NCBI GenBank assembly: GCA_017528345.1
Contig: JAFXOX010000065.1
Span: forward strand, 1 to 64,000
Length of the DNA: 64,000 nt
Source of the DNA: Desulfovibrio sp.
GTDB taxonomy: Bacteria > Desulfobacterota > Desulfovibrionia > Desulfovibrionales > Desulfovibrionaceae
Direction of reading: 5' to 3'
Shown here: positions 8,995-18,030 of the stretch, one piece after another
Position numbering within the stretch: position 1 is the stretch's first letter
Layout: each line of letters starts with the position of its first letter
Program-made: the position numbers and the translations under genes
Notes under the pieces: generated by a model
Told to the model about the DNA's origin: nothing
Seen by the model: the letters and a program-made list of their open reading frames with translations, nothing else
The model's database searches: none

Positions 8995-10502
8995 AAGTCT
9001 ATCTGCTTGGCGCAGGGCCAGGGGATCCAGATCTTCTGACCATCAAGGCACGCGAGATCCTTGCCAAAGCCGATGTCATTGTCTACGACGCTCTGGCAAG
9101 CGTACAGCTTCTGAGTCATTGCCGTAAGGATGCCGAGCTGCTCTATGTCGGCAAGGTTGCCGGCAATCATGCGCTGCCACAGCCCGAAATCAATGCCCTG
9201 CTGATTGCCAAAGCCCGGGAGGGCAAGACCGTAGCTCGCCTCAAGGGCGGAGATCCCTATATTTTTGGCCGTGGCGGAGAGGAAGCGCAGGCCCTCTTGG
9301 CTGCCGGTATTGCCTTTGAGGAGGTGCCAGGCATCAGCAGCACCATTGCAGCTCCTGCCTATGCCGGCATTCCCCTGACCCACAGGGATCTCGTCTCTTC
9401 GGTCACCCTGATTACAGGACACGAAAAGGCTGAAAAGGACCATTCCTCCCTCAATTGGCAGGCTCTGGCCCAAAGCGGTTCAACGCTTGTCTTTGTCATG
9501 GGGATGAAAAATCTGCCACATATTTCAGCCAGGCTCATTGCGGCGGGTCTTGACCCACAAACGCCTTCAGCTCTGATCTATCGTGGCACAACAGCCGCGC
9601 AGCGCAGTCTGGCAGCGCCCCTCAAGGATTTGCCGGCTCTGGCAGAAAAAGCCCGCTTTACCAATCCCTCAGTCATTGTGGTCGGGCATGTGGTCTCTTT
9701 GCGTCAGGAGCTCAACTGGTTTGAGCAACGCCCGCTTTTTGGCAAAAGCATTGTGGTCACACGCGCACGCGAACAGGCAAGTGACATTGTGGCAGGCTTT
9801 TCGGAACTGGGAGCTGAGGTCATTCAGTGTCCGACGATCCAAATCAAGGCATTACCCGACACAACAAACCTTGATAGCGCCATCGCCAATCTTGCAAACT
9901 ATGGCTGGGTTTTCTTCACCTCAGCCAATGCCGTTGCCTTCTTCTGGGAGCGACTTGAAGCTATGGGCTTTGATGCACGCAAATTTGGCAACGTCTCCAT
10001 CTGCGCCATCGGTCCTGGCACAGCCAAAGCCTTAGCAGCGCACGGGCTCAAAGCTGATCTCATGCCCAAACGCTTTGTGGCTGAAAGCCTGCTTGAGGAT
10101 TTTCTGGCTCTCCATGCCGATACCCAGCTTCCCATTCTTCTACCAAGAGCCAAACAGGCGCGTGAACTCTTACCTGAAAGTCTGAAGGCTAAGGGCTACC
10201 AGGTCGATGTCATACCCTGCTATGAGACTGTGCCGGACAGTTCACAGGTCTCACTTGTCACAGAGCGACTTGAAGCGGGAAAACTTTCCTGCATCACCTT
10301 TGCCTCGTCTTCAACAGTACGCAATTTTCTGACGCTGATTTCCGCAGACACCCTGCGCAGCCACCCAGAAGTGCAGCTGGCGGCCATTGGTCCTGTCACA
10401 GCCAAAACGCTTGAGGAAGCAGGGCTTCCTTGCCATATCCAGCCTGAAACCTACACCATCAGCGCCCTGATTACTGCTGTCAAAAACGCTCTCCATAACT
10501 GA
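8991..10502 (+). CDS. cobA-hemD: CobA-HemD fusion: uroporphyrinogen-III methyltransferase / synthase
   Basis: Residues 1 to about 245 are the SAM-dependent methyltransferase that makes precorrin-2 (MKVYLLGAGPGDPDLLT, RLKGGDPYIFGRGGEE, VPGISSTIAAPAYAGIPLTH). Residues from about 250 are uroporphyrinogen-III synthase (VVTRAREQASDIVAGF, FFTSANAVAFFWERL, ITFASSSTVRNF). The two steps are consecutive, at the branch toward sirohaem and cobalamin. The fused form occurs in several anaerobes including Desulfovibrio. It starts with GTG 8991 behind GGAGG; the GTGA overlap with the pepA stop implies coupling. It supplies sirohaem for sulfite reductase and, by inference, B12 and the alternative haem route. 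Confidence 0.95.
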   Translation: MKVYLLGAGPGDPDLLTIKAREILAKADVIVYDALASVQLLSHCRKDAELLYVGKVAGNHALPQPEINALLIAKAREGKTVARLKGGDPYIFGRGGEEAQALLAAGIAFEEVPGISSTIAAPAYAGIPLTHRDLVSSVTLITGHEKAEKDHSSLNWQALAQSGSTLVFVMGMKNLPHISARLIAAGLDPQTPSALIYRGTTAAQRSLAAPLKDLPALAEKARFTNPSVIVVGHVVSLRQELNWFEQRPLFGKSIVVTRAREQASDIVAGFSELGAEVIQCPTIQIKALPDTTNLDSAIANLANYGWVFFTSANAVAFFWERLEAMGFDARKFGNVSICAIGPGTAKALAAHGLKADLMPKRFVAESLLEDFLALHADTQLPILLPRAKQARELLPESLKAKGYQVDVIPCYETVPDSSQVSLVTERLEAGKLSCITFASSSTVRNFLTLISADTLRSHPEVQLAAIGPVTAKTLEEAGLPCHIQPETYTISALITAVKNALHN

Positions 10503-10510
10503 GGTTTCCC

Positions 10511-11185
10511 ATGCCCTTTCCCATCGCCATTCTGGCCTCCGGCAACGGCACCAATGCCCAGGCCATGATCGACAAAATGCAGGCAGGCCTTCTCGATATT
10601 TCCATTGTGCTCATTGCCTCCAATAATCCCAAAGCCAGGGTATTGGAGCGGGCCAAAAAAGCTGGTATTGCCCATCTGGTTCTGGATCACCACGATTTTA
10701 CAGACCGTGCAAGCTACGATCAGGCTCTGCTCAAAAGCGTCCTTGCGCACAACGCTCAGGCCGTGGTGCTCGCAGGCTATATGCGTTTGCTCTCCAATAC
10801 TTTTCTCAGCCAGTTCCCAGGTCATGTGCTCAATCTGCACCCAGCCATTCTTCCAAGTTTTCCCGGCTTGCACGGGGCCAGAGATGCCATGGACTACGGG
10901 GTCAAAATCACAGGAGCCACGGTGCATTTTGTCAATGAGATCATGGATAACGGGCCTGTTGTCATACAGGCAGCAGTGCCAGTGAAAGACGGAGAAAATG
11001 AAGAGACGCTTTTAACGCGCATCCACGCCATGGAGCACCGTATCTACCCGCAGGCTGTGCAGTGGCTTGCCACACATCGTCTGCACCTGGAAGGACGCAG
11101 AGTTGTCTTGACGGATACGGATCGTCCCAAAGCAGAGATCCCCCCCGAGGCCATGATCTGGCCTCCCCTTGAAGCTGGGTTCTGA
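10511..11185 (+). CDS. purN: Phosphoribosylglycinamide formyltransferase
   Basis: Third step of purine synthesis: formyl transfer from 10-formyl-tetrahydrofolate to GAR. The 224-residue protein shows ILASGNGTNAQA at the N-terminus, the catalytic Asn/His pair in LNLHPAILPSFPG, and the Asp in VNEIMDNGPVVIQAAVPV. ATG 10511 follows GAGG and lies 8 bases after the cobA-hemD stop, so it is the last gene of the pepA operon. A strong terminator follows immediately. Confidence 0.96.
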   Translation: MPFPIAILASGNGTNAQAMIDKMQAGLLDISIVLIASNNPKARVLERAKKAGIAHLVLDHHDFTDRASYDQALLKSVLAHNAQAVVLAGYMRLLSNTFLSQFPGHVLNLHPAILPSFPGLHGARDAMDYGVKITGATVHFVNEIMDNGPVVIQAAVPVKDGENEETLLTRIHAMEHRIYPQAVQWLATHRLHLEGRRVVLTDTDRPKAEIPPEAMIWPPLEAGF

Positions 11186-11187
11186 GC

Positions 11188-11226
11188 AAAAAAAAAGGCC
11201 ATGATCGCGCATTCATGGCCTTTTTT
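11188..11226. terminator. Bidirectional terminator between purN and cheV
   Basis: GGCCATGA (11197-11204) pairs perfectly with TCATGGCC (11213-11220) around an 8-base loop. A nine-base A run precedes it and a six-base T run follows, so it can stop purN on the plus strand and cheV on the minus strand. Confidence 0.92.
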
Positions 11227-11252
11227 GATCAGCACAGGGGCAAAGCCCTGTA

Positions 11253-12194
11253 CTAACGTTGCGAATTTTCAATCATTTCCAACATTTTATTGGAAAGCAC
11301 GCGCATATCGGGTTTGGCAAACTGGGCATCAGCGCCCACGGATTCACATTTTCTCGCAAGAGGCTCATTGATCATGGATGAAAAAATGGCCACAGGCAGT
11401 TTTTTCAAAACCGCATCGTCCTTAATGCGCTTGCAGAGATTGAGCCCATCCATAAAGGGCATTTCAATATCTGAAATAATCCCCTGCAGATAGTCCGTAA
11501 TCTCTTTGCCCTCGCTTTCACAACGAGCCTTGAGTTCCGTCAGATAGGACCAGGCATCCTGCCCGTTCACCCGCTGCTCCACAATAAAATGGCCTTCTTT
11601 ACTGAAGAGATCGTAGACGAGATTGCGGATACTGTGGGAATCATCCACATGGAGAATATTGTAGGTTTTATGCTCTTTGGGCTTGACCATGGAACCTTCG
11701 AAGGAAATGGCCATGCTCGGCTCAAGTTCCGCAACGATGGCCTCAAGATCCAAAAGGAAGACCACACGCTCTTCCAGCCGAACCACGCCCACCACAGAGC
11801 TGCGGCTAACATTCTGCAGAAAATTGCCAGGAGCCTCTACTTCCGTCCAGCTCAGTCGGTAAATACGGTTGACACCTGAGACCAGAAAGGCCGTAAACAC
11901 CGTATTAAATTCTGTGACAATGACCTTGGCGTCCTCATTGTCAACGCTGTCATTGCCCAGAAACTGTGCCATATCAATAAGCGGAACGATGCGTCCGTTC
12001 CGGTGGGAAAAAGCACCACGAATGGCCGGATGCCGCATTTCAGGCATGGCCGTCACAGGCTGGCAACGGATGATCTCGACGACTTTGGCCACATTGATGC
12101 CGTAATGAGCACGGTAGCCGTCCTGATTGACATAAAATTCAACAATTTCGAGCTCATTGGTGCCAGATTCAAGAAGAATGTTTGTCTGTGACAT
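11253..12194 (-). CDS. cheV: CheV: CheW-like coupling protein with receiver domain
   Basis: CheV links chemoreceptors to CheA and adapts the signal through its receiver domain. Residues about 15-160 form the CheW-like domain (EIVEFYVNQDGYRAHYGINV, HPAIRGAFSHRNGRIVPLID). Residues about 180-310 are a receiver with the acidic pair in ILHVDDSHSIR, the phospho-acceptor Asp in GIISDIEMPFMDGL, the conserved Ser/Thr in AIFSSMI, and a Lys in FAKPD. The 313-residue length is typical. ATG 12194 has GGAG five bases upstream; the frame is open further upstream, but that sequence is not protein-like. A perfect palindrome lies 27 bases before the start. Confidence 0.93.
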   Translation of the reverse strand: MSQTNILLESGTNELEIVEFYVNQDGYRAHYGINVAKVVEIIRCQPVTAMPEMRHPAIRGAFSHRNGRIVPLIDMAQFLGNDSVDNEDAKVIVTEFNTVFTAFLVSGVNRIYRLSWTEVEAPGNFLQNVSRSSVVGVVRLEERVVFLLDLEAIVAELEPSMAISFEGSMVKPKEHKTYNILHVDDSHSIRNLVYDLFSKEGHFIVEQRVNGQDAWSYLTELKARCESEGKEITDYLQGIISDIEMPFMDGLNLCKRIKDDAVLKKLPVAIFSSMINEPLARKCESVGADAQFAKPDMRVLSNKMLEMIENSQR

Positions 12195-12220
12195 AAAAGC
12201 TCCATCGCATATCAACTGGT

Positions 12221-12237
12221 TTGCACAGACTGTGCAA
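12221..12237. promoter_or_regulatory. Perfect palindrome upstream of cheV (putative operator)
   Basis: TTGCACAGACTGTGCAA is a perfect 8-base inverted repeat with a one-base centre, 27 bases upstream of the cheV start codon and downstream of the cysK end. Size and symmetry suit a dimeric repressor or activator site. No T tract follows, so it is not a terminator. The cognate regulator is unknown. Confidence 0.5.
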
Positions 12238-12318
12238 CTATCTCTCCGTGTTGCGCACACGACTGTAAGCTTTTTATCGTCGCGTACGCAAAAAAGATTA
12301 TGCTCAGAGCAGAAAAAG

Positions 12319-13224
12319 CTAGGAAAATAGCGCCGTAGACAGGTAGCGCTCCCCACAGTCGCAGATGAAGGTGACGATGGTTTTTCCACGCATCTCTTCA
12401 CGCTTGGCCATGCGCATGGCCGCAGCCACATTGGCACCGCTTGAAATGCCGGCCAGAATGCCCTCTTCACGCATCAGCCGCCGTGCCATGCCTATTGCCT
12501 CGTCATCGGCCATCAGCACAATGTCGTCTAAAAGGCCTCTGTCAAGCACTTCGGGCACAAAGCCGGCCCCAATGCCTTGAATGCCGTGCAGTCCGGCCTT
12601 GCCACCGGAAAGCACACAGCTTTTTTCAGGTTCAACAGCCACAACCTGGCAATGCGTACGCTCCTTGAGAAATCTGCCAACCCCTGACAGCGACGACCCT
12701 GAGCCCACTCCGGCTATAAGCATATCCACACAGCCCTGGCAGGCTTCGTCAATTTCAGGGCCTGTACTTGAGTAATGGGCTTCGACAGCCAGGGGATTGG
12801 TGAACTGACCAGGAATATAGCCATGTCGTTCTGCGGCAATGGCCTGCGAACGCTGTACACAGGCCTTCATACCACCTTCTTTAGGTGTCAGGACAAGCTC
12901 AGCCCCAAGGCCCTGGAGAAGACGGCGACGTTCAAGGCTCATGGATTCGGGCATGGTCAAAATGCAGGGAATGCCGTACACAGCACAGACCAAGGCAAGC
13001 CCAATTCCCATATTACCGCTTGTGGCCTCAACCACAGGACAGCCTGGTTTGAGCTGACCATGATGCATGGCCTGTTCAAGAAGATAGACAGCCACTCGAT
13101 CCTTGATGGAACCGCCAGGATTACGATTTTCAAGCTTGACCAGCACTCTGGCAGGTAAACCTTCACTCATTTTCAAGGCAACAAGAGGAGTATGGCCTAT
13201 AGACGAAAGAAGATCTATTGACAT
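12319..13224 (-). CDS. cysK: Cysteine synthase A (O-acetylserine sulfhydrylase)
   Basis: PLP enzyme that makes cysteine from O-acetylserine and sulfide. The 301-residue protein has the PLP lysine in NPGGSIKDRV, the substrate loop EATSGNMGIGLA, a Gly-rich phosphate loop in GVGSGSSLSG, and GISSGANVAAA near the C-terminus. Most CysK proteins have TSGNTG in the substrate loop; here Thr is Met, so some change in substrate handling is possible. I chose ATG 13224 because AGGAG sits six bases upstream; the frame is open for eight more codons. Cystathionine beta-synthase-like use cannot be excluded from sequence. Confidence 0.9.
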   Translation of the reverse strand: MSIDLLSSIGHTPLVALKMSEGLPARVLVKLENRNPGGSIKDRVAVYLLEQAMHHGQLKPGCPVVEATSGNMGIGLALVCAVYGIPCILTMPESMSLERRRLLQGLGAELVLTPKEGGMKACVQRSQAIAAERHGYIPGQFTNPLAVEAHYSSTGPEIDEACQGCVDMLIAGVGSGSSLSGVGRFLKERTHCQVVAVEPEKSCVLSGGKAGLHGIQGIGAGFVPEVLDRGLLDDIVLMADDEAIGMARRLMREEGILAGISSGANVAAAMRMAKREEMRGKTIVTFICDCGERYLSTALFS

Positions 13225-13324
13225 AGAAGACTCCTGCCACACCATCACTGGTGGTCAAATATTCCATGCAACCCAAGGGGAGAGGCGTATGCAAGCGCCC
13301 CTCTGACAAAACCAAGGAAGCACT

Positions 13325-14005
13325 ATGAAAAAATTTCTTCTGTTTGCGGTTTTGGCTCTCATTATCATGGTTGTCGTGAACTACGCTCTGACACCTTCGA
13401 CGCTCAGTCCCTCTCAGTTCAGCCGTCTGCATGCGGCCCAAAAAGCGGAGCAGTTCGTTCTTGTGGATGTCTTTTCTCCCAAAACAAGTCTGCTCTCCTT
13501 CTTCGAAAAAGAACAGGGCAAATGGGTCAAACGCTTTACCACCAAGGCCTATATCGGTCGCAACGGCCTTGGCAAGACATGGGAAGGCGACGGGAAAAGC
13601 CCCATTGGGCTCTTCAGACTCAGCCAAGCCTTTGGCCTTCAAGATAATCCCGGCTACAAGGGCGATTACATCAAAGTCACAGAGGAACTTTACTGGGACG
13701 GCGATTCCCAGTCCCCAACCTATAATCGTCTGGTAAAGGGAAACACACTTTCCAAGGCGAGCAAGGAGCAAAGTGAGCATCTCATCGACTATACTGAGCC
13801 CTATGCCTATGCCATGGTCATTGAGTATAATAAAGAATGCCACCCCAACCGCGGCTCAGCCATTTTTCTGCACTGCATGGGGGCCAAGACCTATACGGCA
13901 GGCGGCGTAGCCATCGACAGAGAAAAGATGCGCATACTCCTTGGCACCCTTCAACCCAACAGTCCCATTCTCATCGCACCCCACGCAAGTATCTCCTCGT
14001 ATTAA
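13325..14005 (+). CDS. YkuD-like (L,D-transpeptidase fold) protein lacking catalytic Cys
   Basis: The 226-residue protein has an N-terminal signal anchor (about 4-22) and then a YkuD-like domain: KSPIGLFRLSQAFG, a GSAIFLHCMG segment carrying the conserved His, and YTAGGVAIDREKM, which aligns with the active-site motif normally read as TAGCVAI. The catalytic cysteine of L,D-transpeptidases is therefore Gly here (codons GCA GGC GGC GTA). A Cys beside the conserved His (FLHC) is the only other Cys in that region. The family cross-links or modifies peptidoglycan in the periplasm; this copy may be inactive or have another role. ATG 13325 is preceded by AAGGAAG. It is divergent from cysK. Confidence 0.75.
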   Translation: MKKFLLFAVLALIIMVVVNYALTPSTLSPSQFSRLHAAQKAEQFVLVDVFSPKTSLLSFFEKEQGKWVKRFTTKAYIGRNGLGKTWEGDGKSPIGLFRLSQAFGLQDNPGYKGDYIKVTEELYWDGDSQSPTYNRLVKGNTLSKASKEQSEHLIDYTEPYAYAMVIEYNKECHPNRGSAIFLHCMGAKTYTAGGVAIDREKMRILLGTLQPNSPILIAPHASISSY

Positions 14006-14054
14006 CCTGCATTGCGCGTTTTTTTCACACAAACGCTCCCTCGTTTCTTTTGCT

Positions 14055-16139
14055 TTAGGCTGAGGCTGCCTGCACCTCAGCCTTTTCTATTGGGGCTCCC
14101 ATCAGCTTCTGCAGAAAAACCTTGCCATCCTCGGTGAGCAGGTAATCGCGTAAGGCCTGTACCACTTTGGGATCATACTTATAGGGTTTCATCTCAAAGA
14201 TTTCCAGCGCACTTTCGGTGGTGTGCGCGGTACGGTAGGAACGCGGTCGCATCAAGGCACAGAAGGTATTGGCAACTGCCAGAATGCGTGCATTGAAGCA
14301 GATTTCATCGCCTTTGAGATGGCCTGGATAGCCCGAGCCATCGATACGCTCATACATCTGCGTGATCGCTTCAAGCACAGGCAGCCCGAAATCCACGCCT
14401 TTCAGGGCCTGGCGCGCGTATTCAACGTGTTTCTGCATCTCAAGGCGTTCTTCGGGAGAAAGACTTCCTGTCTTCAGCAGAAGTGAACGCGGTAGCTGTA
14501 TCATGCCGATCTGAGAAAGACTTGCGGCTATACGCAGAGTAGCCACGGCCTCGGCATCGTCCTGCTTCAGACAATGCGCAAGACTGATGGCCAGGGTGCC
14601 TGTACTGTCTGACTGACCGCAGAGATAGGGGTCAATGGCTTCAATGGCTCTGACGAGGACGGCTACGGTCTGGCGCACCATACGCTGGGCCTTGTTCTGA
14701 GCCTCAATGAGTTCGGTGATATCGCTGTACACCGAGACCATGCCCATGAGGCAATTGTTTTCATCCACACAGGGCGAACAGGCCGTCAGATAGTGTCTGG
14801 CACTACTCGATATGGAGAGGATCTCCGTAAAATTGGTCAGCTCCGGTTTTTCATTGATGGCAAGGGTATGTGTCACCAGACTGCGCGCCAGTTCATAGGG
14901 CAGCTGCGTATACTGCATGCCGGCCATGCGTTCCGGGGCCATTCTGGCCATATCCGCGTATTTCTGATTGACGTAATAGATCTTGCCTGAAAGGTCATTG
15001 AGAACAATGCCAGCTGACAGCGCCGTATTCACACCATCAAGGATCTGTTTCTGCTCATTGGCAATAATATAGAGCTTGCGCATGGAATCAGCCAGCGCTC
15101 GCTCACGCCGGCCCACGATCCACCACCAGAGGGCCGCAATAAGGATGATTGTCAGTGCGATCAAAAGCCCTGCGCCAGCATAGATATTCTTCCGGAAGCG
15201 GACAAACGAGGCTTCAGCAACACTTTTGCGCATACCTTCGAGCACAAACCACGGCAGATCATTGACCGGCGCAGCCAATGTATAAGCTGCCACAGGCTTT
15301 TCCAGACGCGTTGGCACATTGCGTACGGCAAGGCCTAGGCCCTGATCCTGACTCTCCCAGCCGGGCAATTCACGTCGGCCACCGGGAAAGAGGGGATCAA
15401 TGAGTTCAAGGGTATCATGCTGATACTCCAGGACCGCCGAGGTGAAGAAGCCCTCTGCGTCAATCTGATCTATCGCGGAAATGGCTTTCTGCACGCTGCA
15501 GGTGCCGACAAAGACCGCTACAACCCGATCTCCCTTCTGATCAATGTACTGTGGGGCAAAAATGGGAAAGGCAATATCAACTACAAGTTCTCGGTTAAGC
15601 TTGCGTATGGGCAAGACAACGGGATTGCGCGTCTCAACGACCCGCTGCAGATACGTTTTCTGCTCAGGGGTGATCTCGATTTTCTCTTCAATGGTCAGAT
15701 AGGGCTCAAGATCGACGTTCAGCACATACGCGGAGAAAAAGCTGTTCTTCTTCACAAATTCATTGAGCAGCTGCAAAAGGCCCGGCAGACGCGCGCTGAA
15801 CTGGGAAAGAAGCAATCTTTCCTTGGCCTCCATGGTCGCCGGATCGTGTCCAAAGCCTCGCAGGCTATTGGCATCCACCTTGGCGGAATCCACTTCCGAG
15901 GCAAAAAGACGCAGCATATCAACATCCACAAAAGACTTGATCTGACTTGAGATGGCACCATACCAGACCGTGAGGAGGGCTACCTGCTGACTTGCTGCTG
16001 TTTTCAGACTCTGTTCGGTATCGCGTTGCATCTGGCTATGGGCTGTCTGCAAAATCCAGTTGGCAGCATAAATGATGAGCACAATGGTCAGCGAAAGAAA
16101 AAGCACAATGAAGGTGGCGCTTTTTTTACCTTTTGCCAT
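14055..16139 (-). CDS. Membrane sensor with PAS and degenerate HD-GYP domain
   Basis: The 694-residue protein has a first transmembrane helix at about residues 8-30, a large extracytoplasmic sensor region (about 30-315, Cache-like by layout), a second helix at about 318-343, a PAS domain (about 360-480) and a C-terminal HD-GYP-like domain. The GYP part is clear (MYERIDGSGYPGHLKGDEI). The ligands of active HD-GYP phosphodiesterases are not: the usual LLHDIGK reads ASLSQIGM, and the HH before DG is QM. It therefore probably binds rather than hydrolyses cyclic di-GMP, which is inference. ATG 16139 has AGGA at good spacing. It is the last gene of the secretion cluster and ends close to a convergent gene. 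Confidence 0.8.
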   Translation of the reverse strand: MAKGKKSATFIVLFLSLTIVLIIYAANWILQTAHSQMQRDTEQSLKTAASQQVALLTVWYGAISSQIKSFVDVDMLRLFASEVDSAKVDANSLRGFGHDPATMEAKERLLLSQFSARLPGLLQLLNEFVKKNSFFSAYVLNVDLEPYLTIEEKIEITPEQKTYLQRVVETRNPVVLPIRKLNRELVVDIAFPIFAPQYIDQKGDRVVAVFVGTCSVQKAISAIDQIDAEGFFTSAVLEYQHDTLELIDPLFPGGRRELPGWESQDQGLGLAVRNVPTRLEKPVAAYTLAAPVNDLPWFVLEGMRKSVAEASFVRFRKNIYAGAGLLIALTIILIAALWWWIVGRRERALADSMRKLYIIANEQKQILDGVNTALSAGIVLNDLSGKIYYVNQKYADMARMAPERMAGMQYTQLPYELARSLVTHTLAINEKPELTNFTEILSISSSARHYLTACSPCVDENNCLMGMVSVYSDITELIEAQNKAQRMVRQTVAVLVRAIEAIDPYLCGQSDSTGTLAISLAHCLKQDDAEAVATLRIAASLSQIGMIQLPRSLLLKTGSLSPEERLEMQKHVEYARQALKGVDFGLPVLEAITQMYERIDGSGYPGHLKGDEICFNARILAVANTFCALMRPRSYRTAHTTESALEIFEMKPYKYDPKVVQALRDYLLTEDGKVFLQKLMGAPIEKAEVQAASA

Positions 16140-16156
16140 GATACTGTCCTTTGGGA

Positions 16157-18016
16157 TCAACGCTCACGCAGTGCGTTCTGCTTGGCCTTAAGGATGGGCT
16201 TGAGCAGATAATCAAGCACGGTCTTCTTGCCGATGAGAATATCAGCTGTGACCAGCATGCCGGGAATAATGGGGAGGACCTCATTGTGGTAGACAATACT
16301 GGTCTTGGGGGTACGGACCTTGACCACGTAGTAGTAGTCTCCACGCTTGTCCTCAATGGTGTCAGCGCTGATGGATTCCAGTTTGCCTTCAAGACCACCG
16401 TAGATATTGAAATCATAGGCGGAGACCTTGACGATGGCATCCTGTCCCGGGCGCAGGAAAGCCACATCACGCGGCGTGACTCTCGCTTCCACAAGCAAGG
16501 TGTCATCAAGAGGCACAATGTCCATGATAGATTCACCTGGCTTGACCACGCCGCCCACGCTATTGATATAGATCTGCTTAACGGTGCCGCGCACAGGTGA
16601 ACGCAGTTCCGTCCGCGTCACGCGGTCGCCTCCGGCGGCAAGGGTTTCGCGGAGACTGATCAGCTCAAGTCTGCGCTTATTGATCTCCGCAGAAATGTCC
16701 GCCTGCTGCTCGGCCTTGCGTGAAGCAATACGCTGCTTGCTCTCCTCAGCGGCGGCATTGGCCTTGGGAATACTTGCGGCAAGCTGATCAATCTGGCCCT
16801 GCAGATCCACGACTTTCTGCTCAAGACCAATATATTCCATGCGTGAAAAATTATTATGTCTGACCAGATTATAGGCGGTATCGCGCTGCTTCACAGCGAG
16901 CTCAAGACTTTTGTCCAGTTGGCTCTTGCGGGCTGTCTGCTCGGCCACTTCGTGCATACGCTGATCATACTGACTTTTGAGTACATCTATTTCCGCACTC
17001 AGCTGCACCTTACGGCTCTGCCAGGCATTTTCCTGGTCCCGGACAATCTGCTGAGCGCGCTGAAGCGTACGGTCATCAGGATAGCGGCCAATAATCTTGG
17101 CCACCCAAATATTCAGGTCACTGGGAAAATGCGGTTCCCTTTCCTTCATTTCACTTTCCAGACGTTCAATGGCCAGCGTATTTTCAATGGTTTTATTGAT
17201 CGCATCGCGGAAGGAGGACTCGGCGAGCTCATTGTCCAGCTGGGCAAGCACCATGTTTTTCTCCACAACCTGGCCTTCATGCACCAAAATGGAACGCAAA
17301 ATGCCGCCTTCAAGATTCTGAATGGTCTGGGTCCGCTGAGAGCCTACCACAGAGCCTTCAGCATGCGTGACCTCATCCAGATTCGCAAAAGCGGCCCAGA
17401 CAGTGAGCACAAAAAACATAAAAAAGACACAGAGGGAAAGAGCTCTGGCTCCCAAACGCGGTCTACGCATCAACGCGGCATCAACTTCATTGGTGTACTT
17501 GATGTCGTCAGGGGACAGTCCCTGCAACGGCGCATCCATAGCCGCGAAGAGGCCAGGTACTGGGCTTGAACCCTGAGGTCGCAGCGCGGTCAAAGGCCCC
17601 AGAGATTTCTCGTCGGCAACTGGGGCCTCCCGCTCTTTCAGAAAATCGCGGGCTGCCTTGAGAGGATCTGCCTGGGCACCCTGTTCATTGTCGCTCTTCA
17701 CAAAAATAGCCTTGAGAAAGGCAAAGAAGCCCCCCTTCTTGGCCTTATCCGCCTCTTCCTCCTCAAGGCTGCTTGGCATGGCCATCTTCATGGGATTGAT
17801 CTTGGCCAAGGGATTGCCAACGATCTTGTTGCTTGCCCCGGGCATGGCAGGCAGGGGCAGACGCGTCTTTGACGTCTGCGAGGAATCATTGAGCAGAGAA
17901 AGAGAGGCTGTTTTCTCCGTCTGAGGGTCCTTCTCCTTGAGCTCCCCGGCATTGACTTCACCAAGGCGAATGGCGCTAATGCTGCGTGGAGTCTCTGCGC
18001 TGTCTTGCTTTGCCAT
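16157..18016 (-). CDS. Type I secretion periplasmic adaptor (HlyD/LapC family)
   Basis: This membrane fusion protein joins the inner-membrane ABC exporter to TolC. From ATG 18016 it has a long polar cytoplasmic tail (about 1-185), one transmembrane helix (about 189-210, LSLCVFFMFFVLTVWAAFAN), a biotinyl-lipoyl half motif (AEGSVVGSQRTQTIQNLEGG), a long coiled-coil hairpin (about 265-450), and the second half plus beta domain (RSPVRGTVKQIYINSVGGVV). At 619 residues it is longer than typical HlyD (about 480), almost entirely because of the N-terminal tail. It begins 15 bases after the upstream ABC gene stop, behind GAGG. Confidence 0.9.
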   Translation of the reverse strand: MAKQDSAETPRSISAIRLGEVNAGELKEKDPQTEKTASLSLLNDSSQTSKTRLPLPAMPGASNKIVGNPLAKINPMKMAMPSSLEEEEADKAKKGGFFAFLKAIFVKSDNEQGAQADPLKAARDFLKEREAPVADEKSLGPLTALRPQGSSPVPGLFAAMDAPLQGLSPDDIKYTNEVDAALMRRPRLGARALSLCVFFMFFVLTVWAAFANLDEVTHAEGSVVGSQRTQTIQNLEGGILRSILVHEGQVVEKNMVLAQLDNELAESSFRDAINKTIENTLAIERLESEMKEREPHFPSDLNIWVAKIIGRYPDDRTLQRAQQIVRDQENAWQSRKVQLSAEIDVLKSQYDQRMHEVAEQTARKSQLDKSLELAVKQRDTAYNLVRHNNFSRMEYIGLEQKVVDLQGQIDQLAASIPKANAAAEESKQRIASRKAEQQADISAEINKRRLELISLRETLAAGGDRVTRTELRSPVRGTVKQIYINSVGGVVKPGESIMDIVPLDDTLLVEARVTPRDVAFLRPGQDAIVKVSAYDFNIYGGLEGKLESISADTIEDKRGDYYYVVKVRTPKTSIVYHNEVLPIIPGMLVTADILIGKKTVLDYLLKPILKAKQNALRER

Positions 18017-18030
18017 AGCTACCTCATCCA

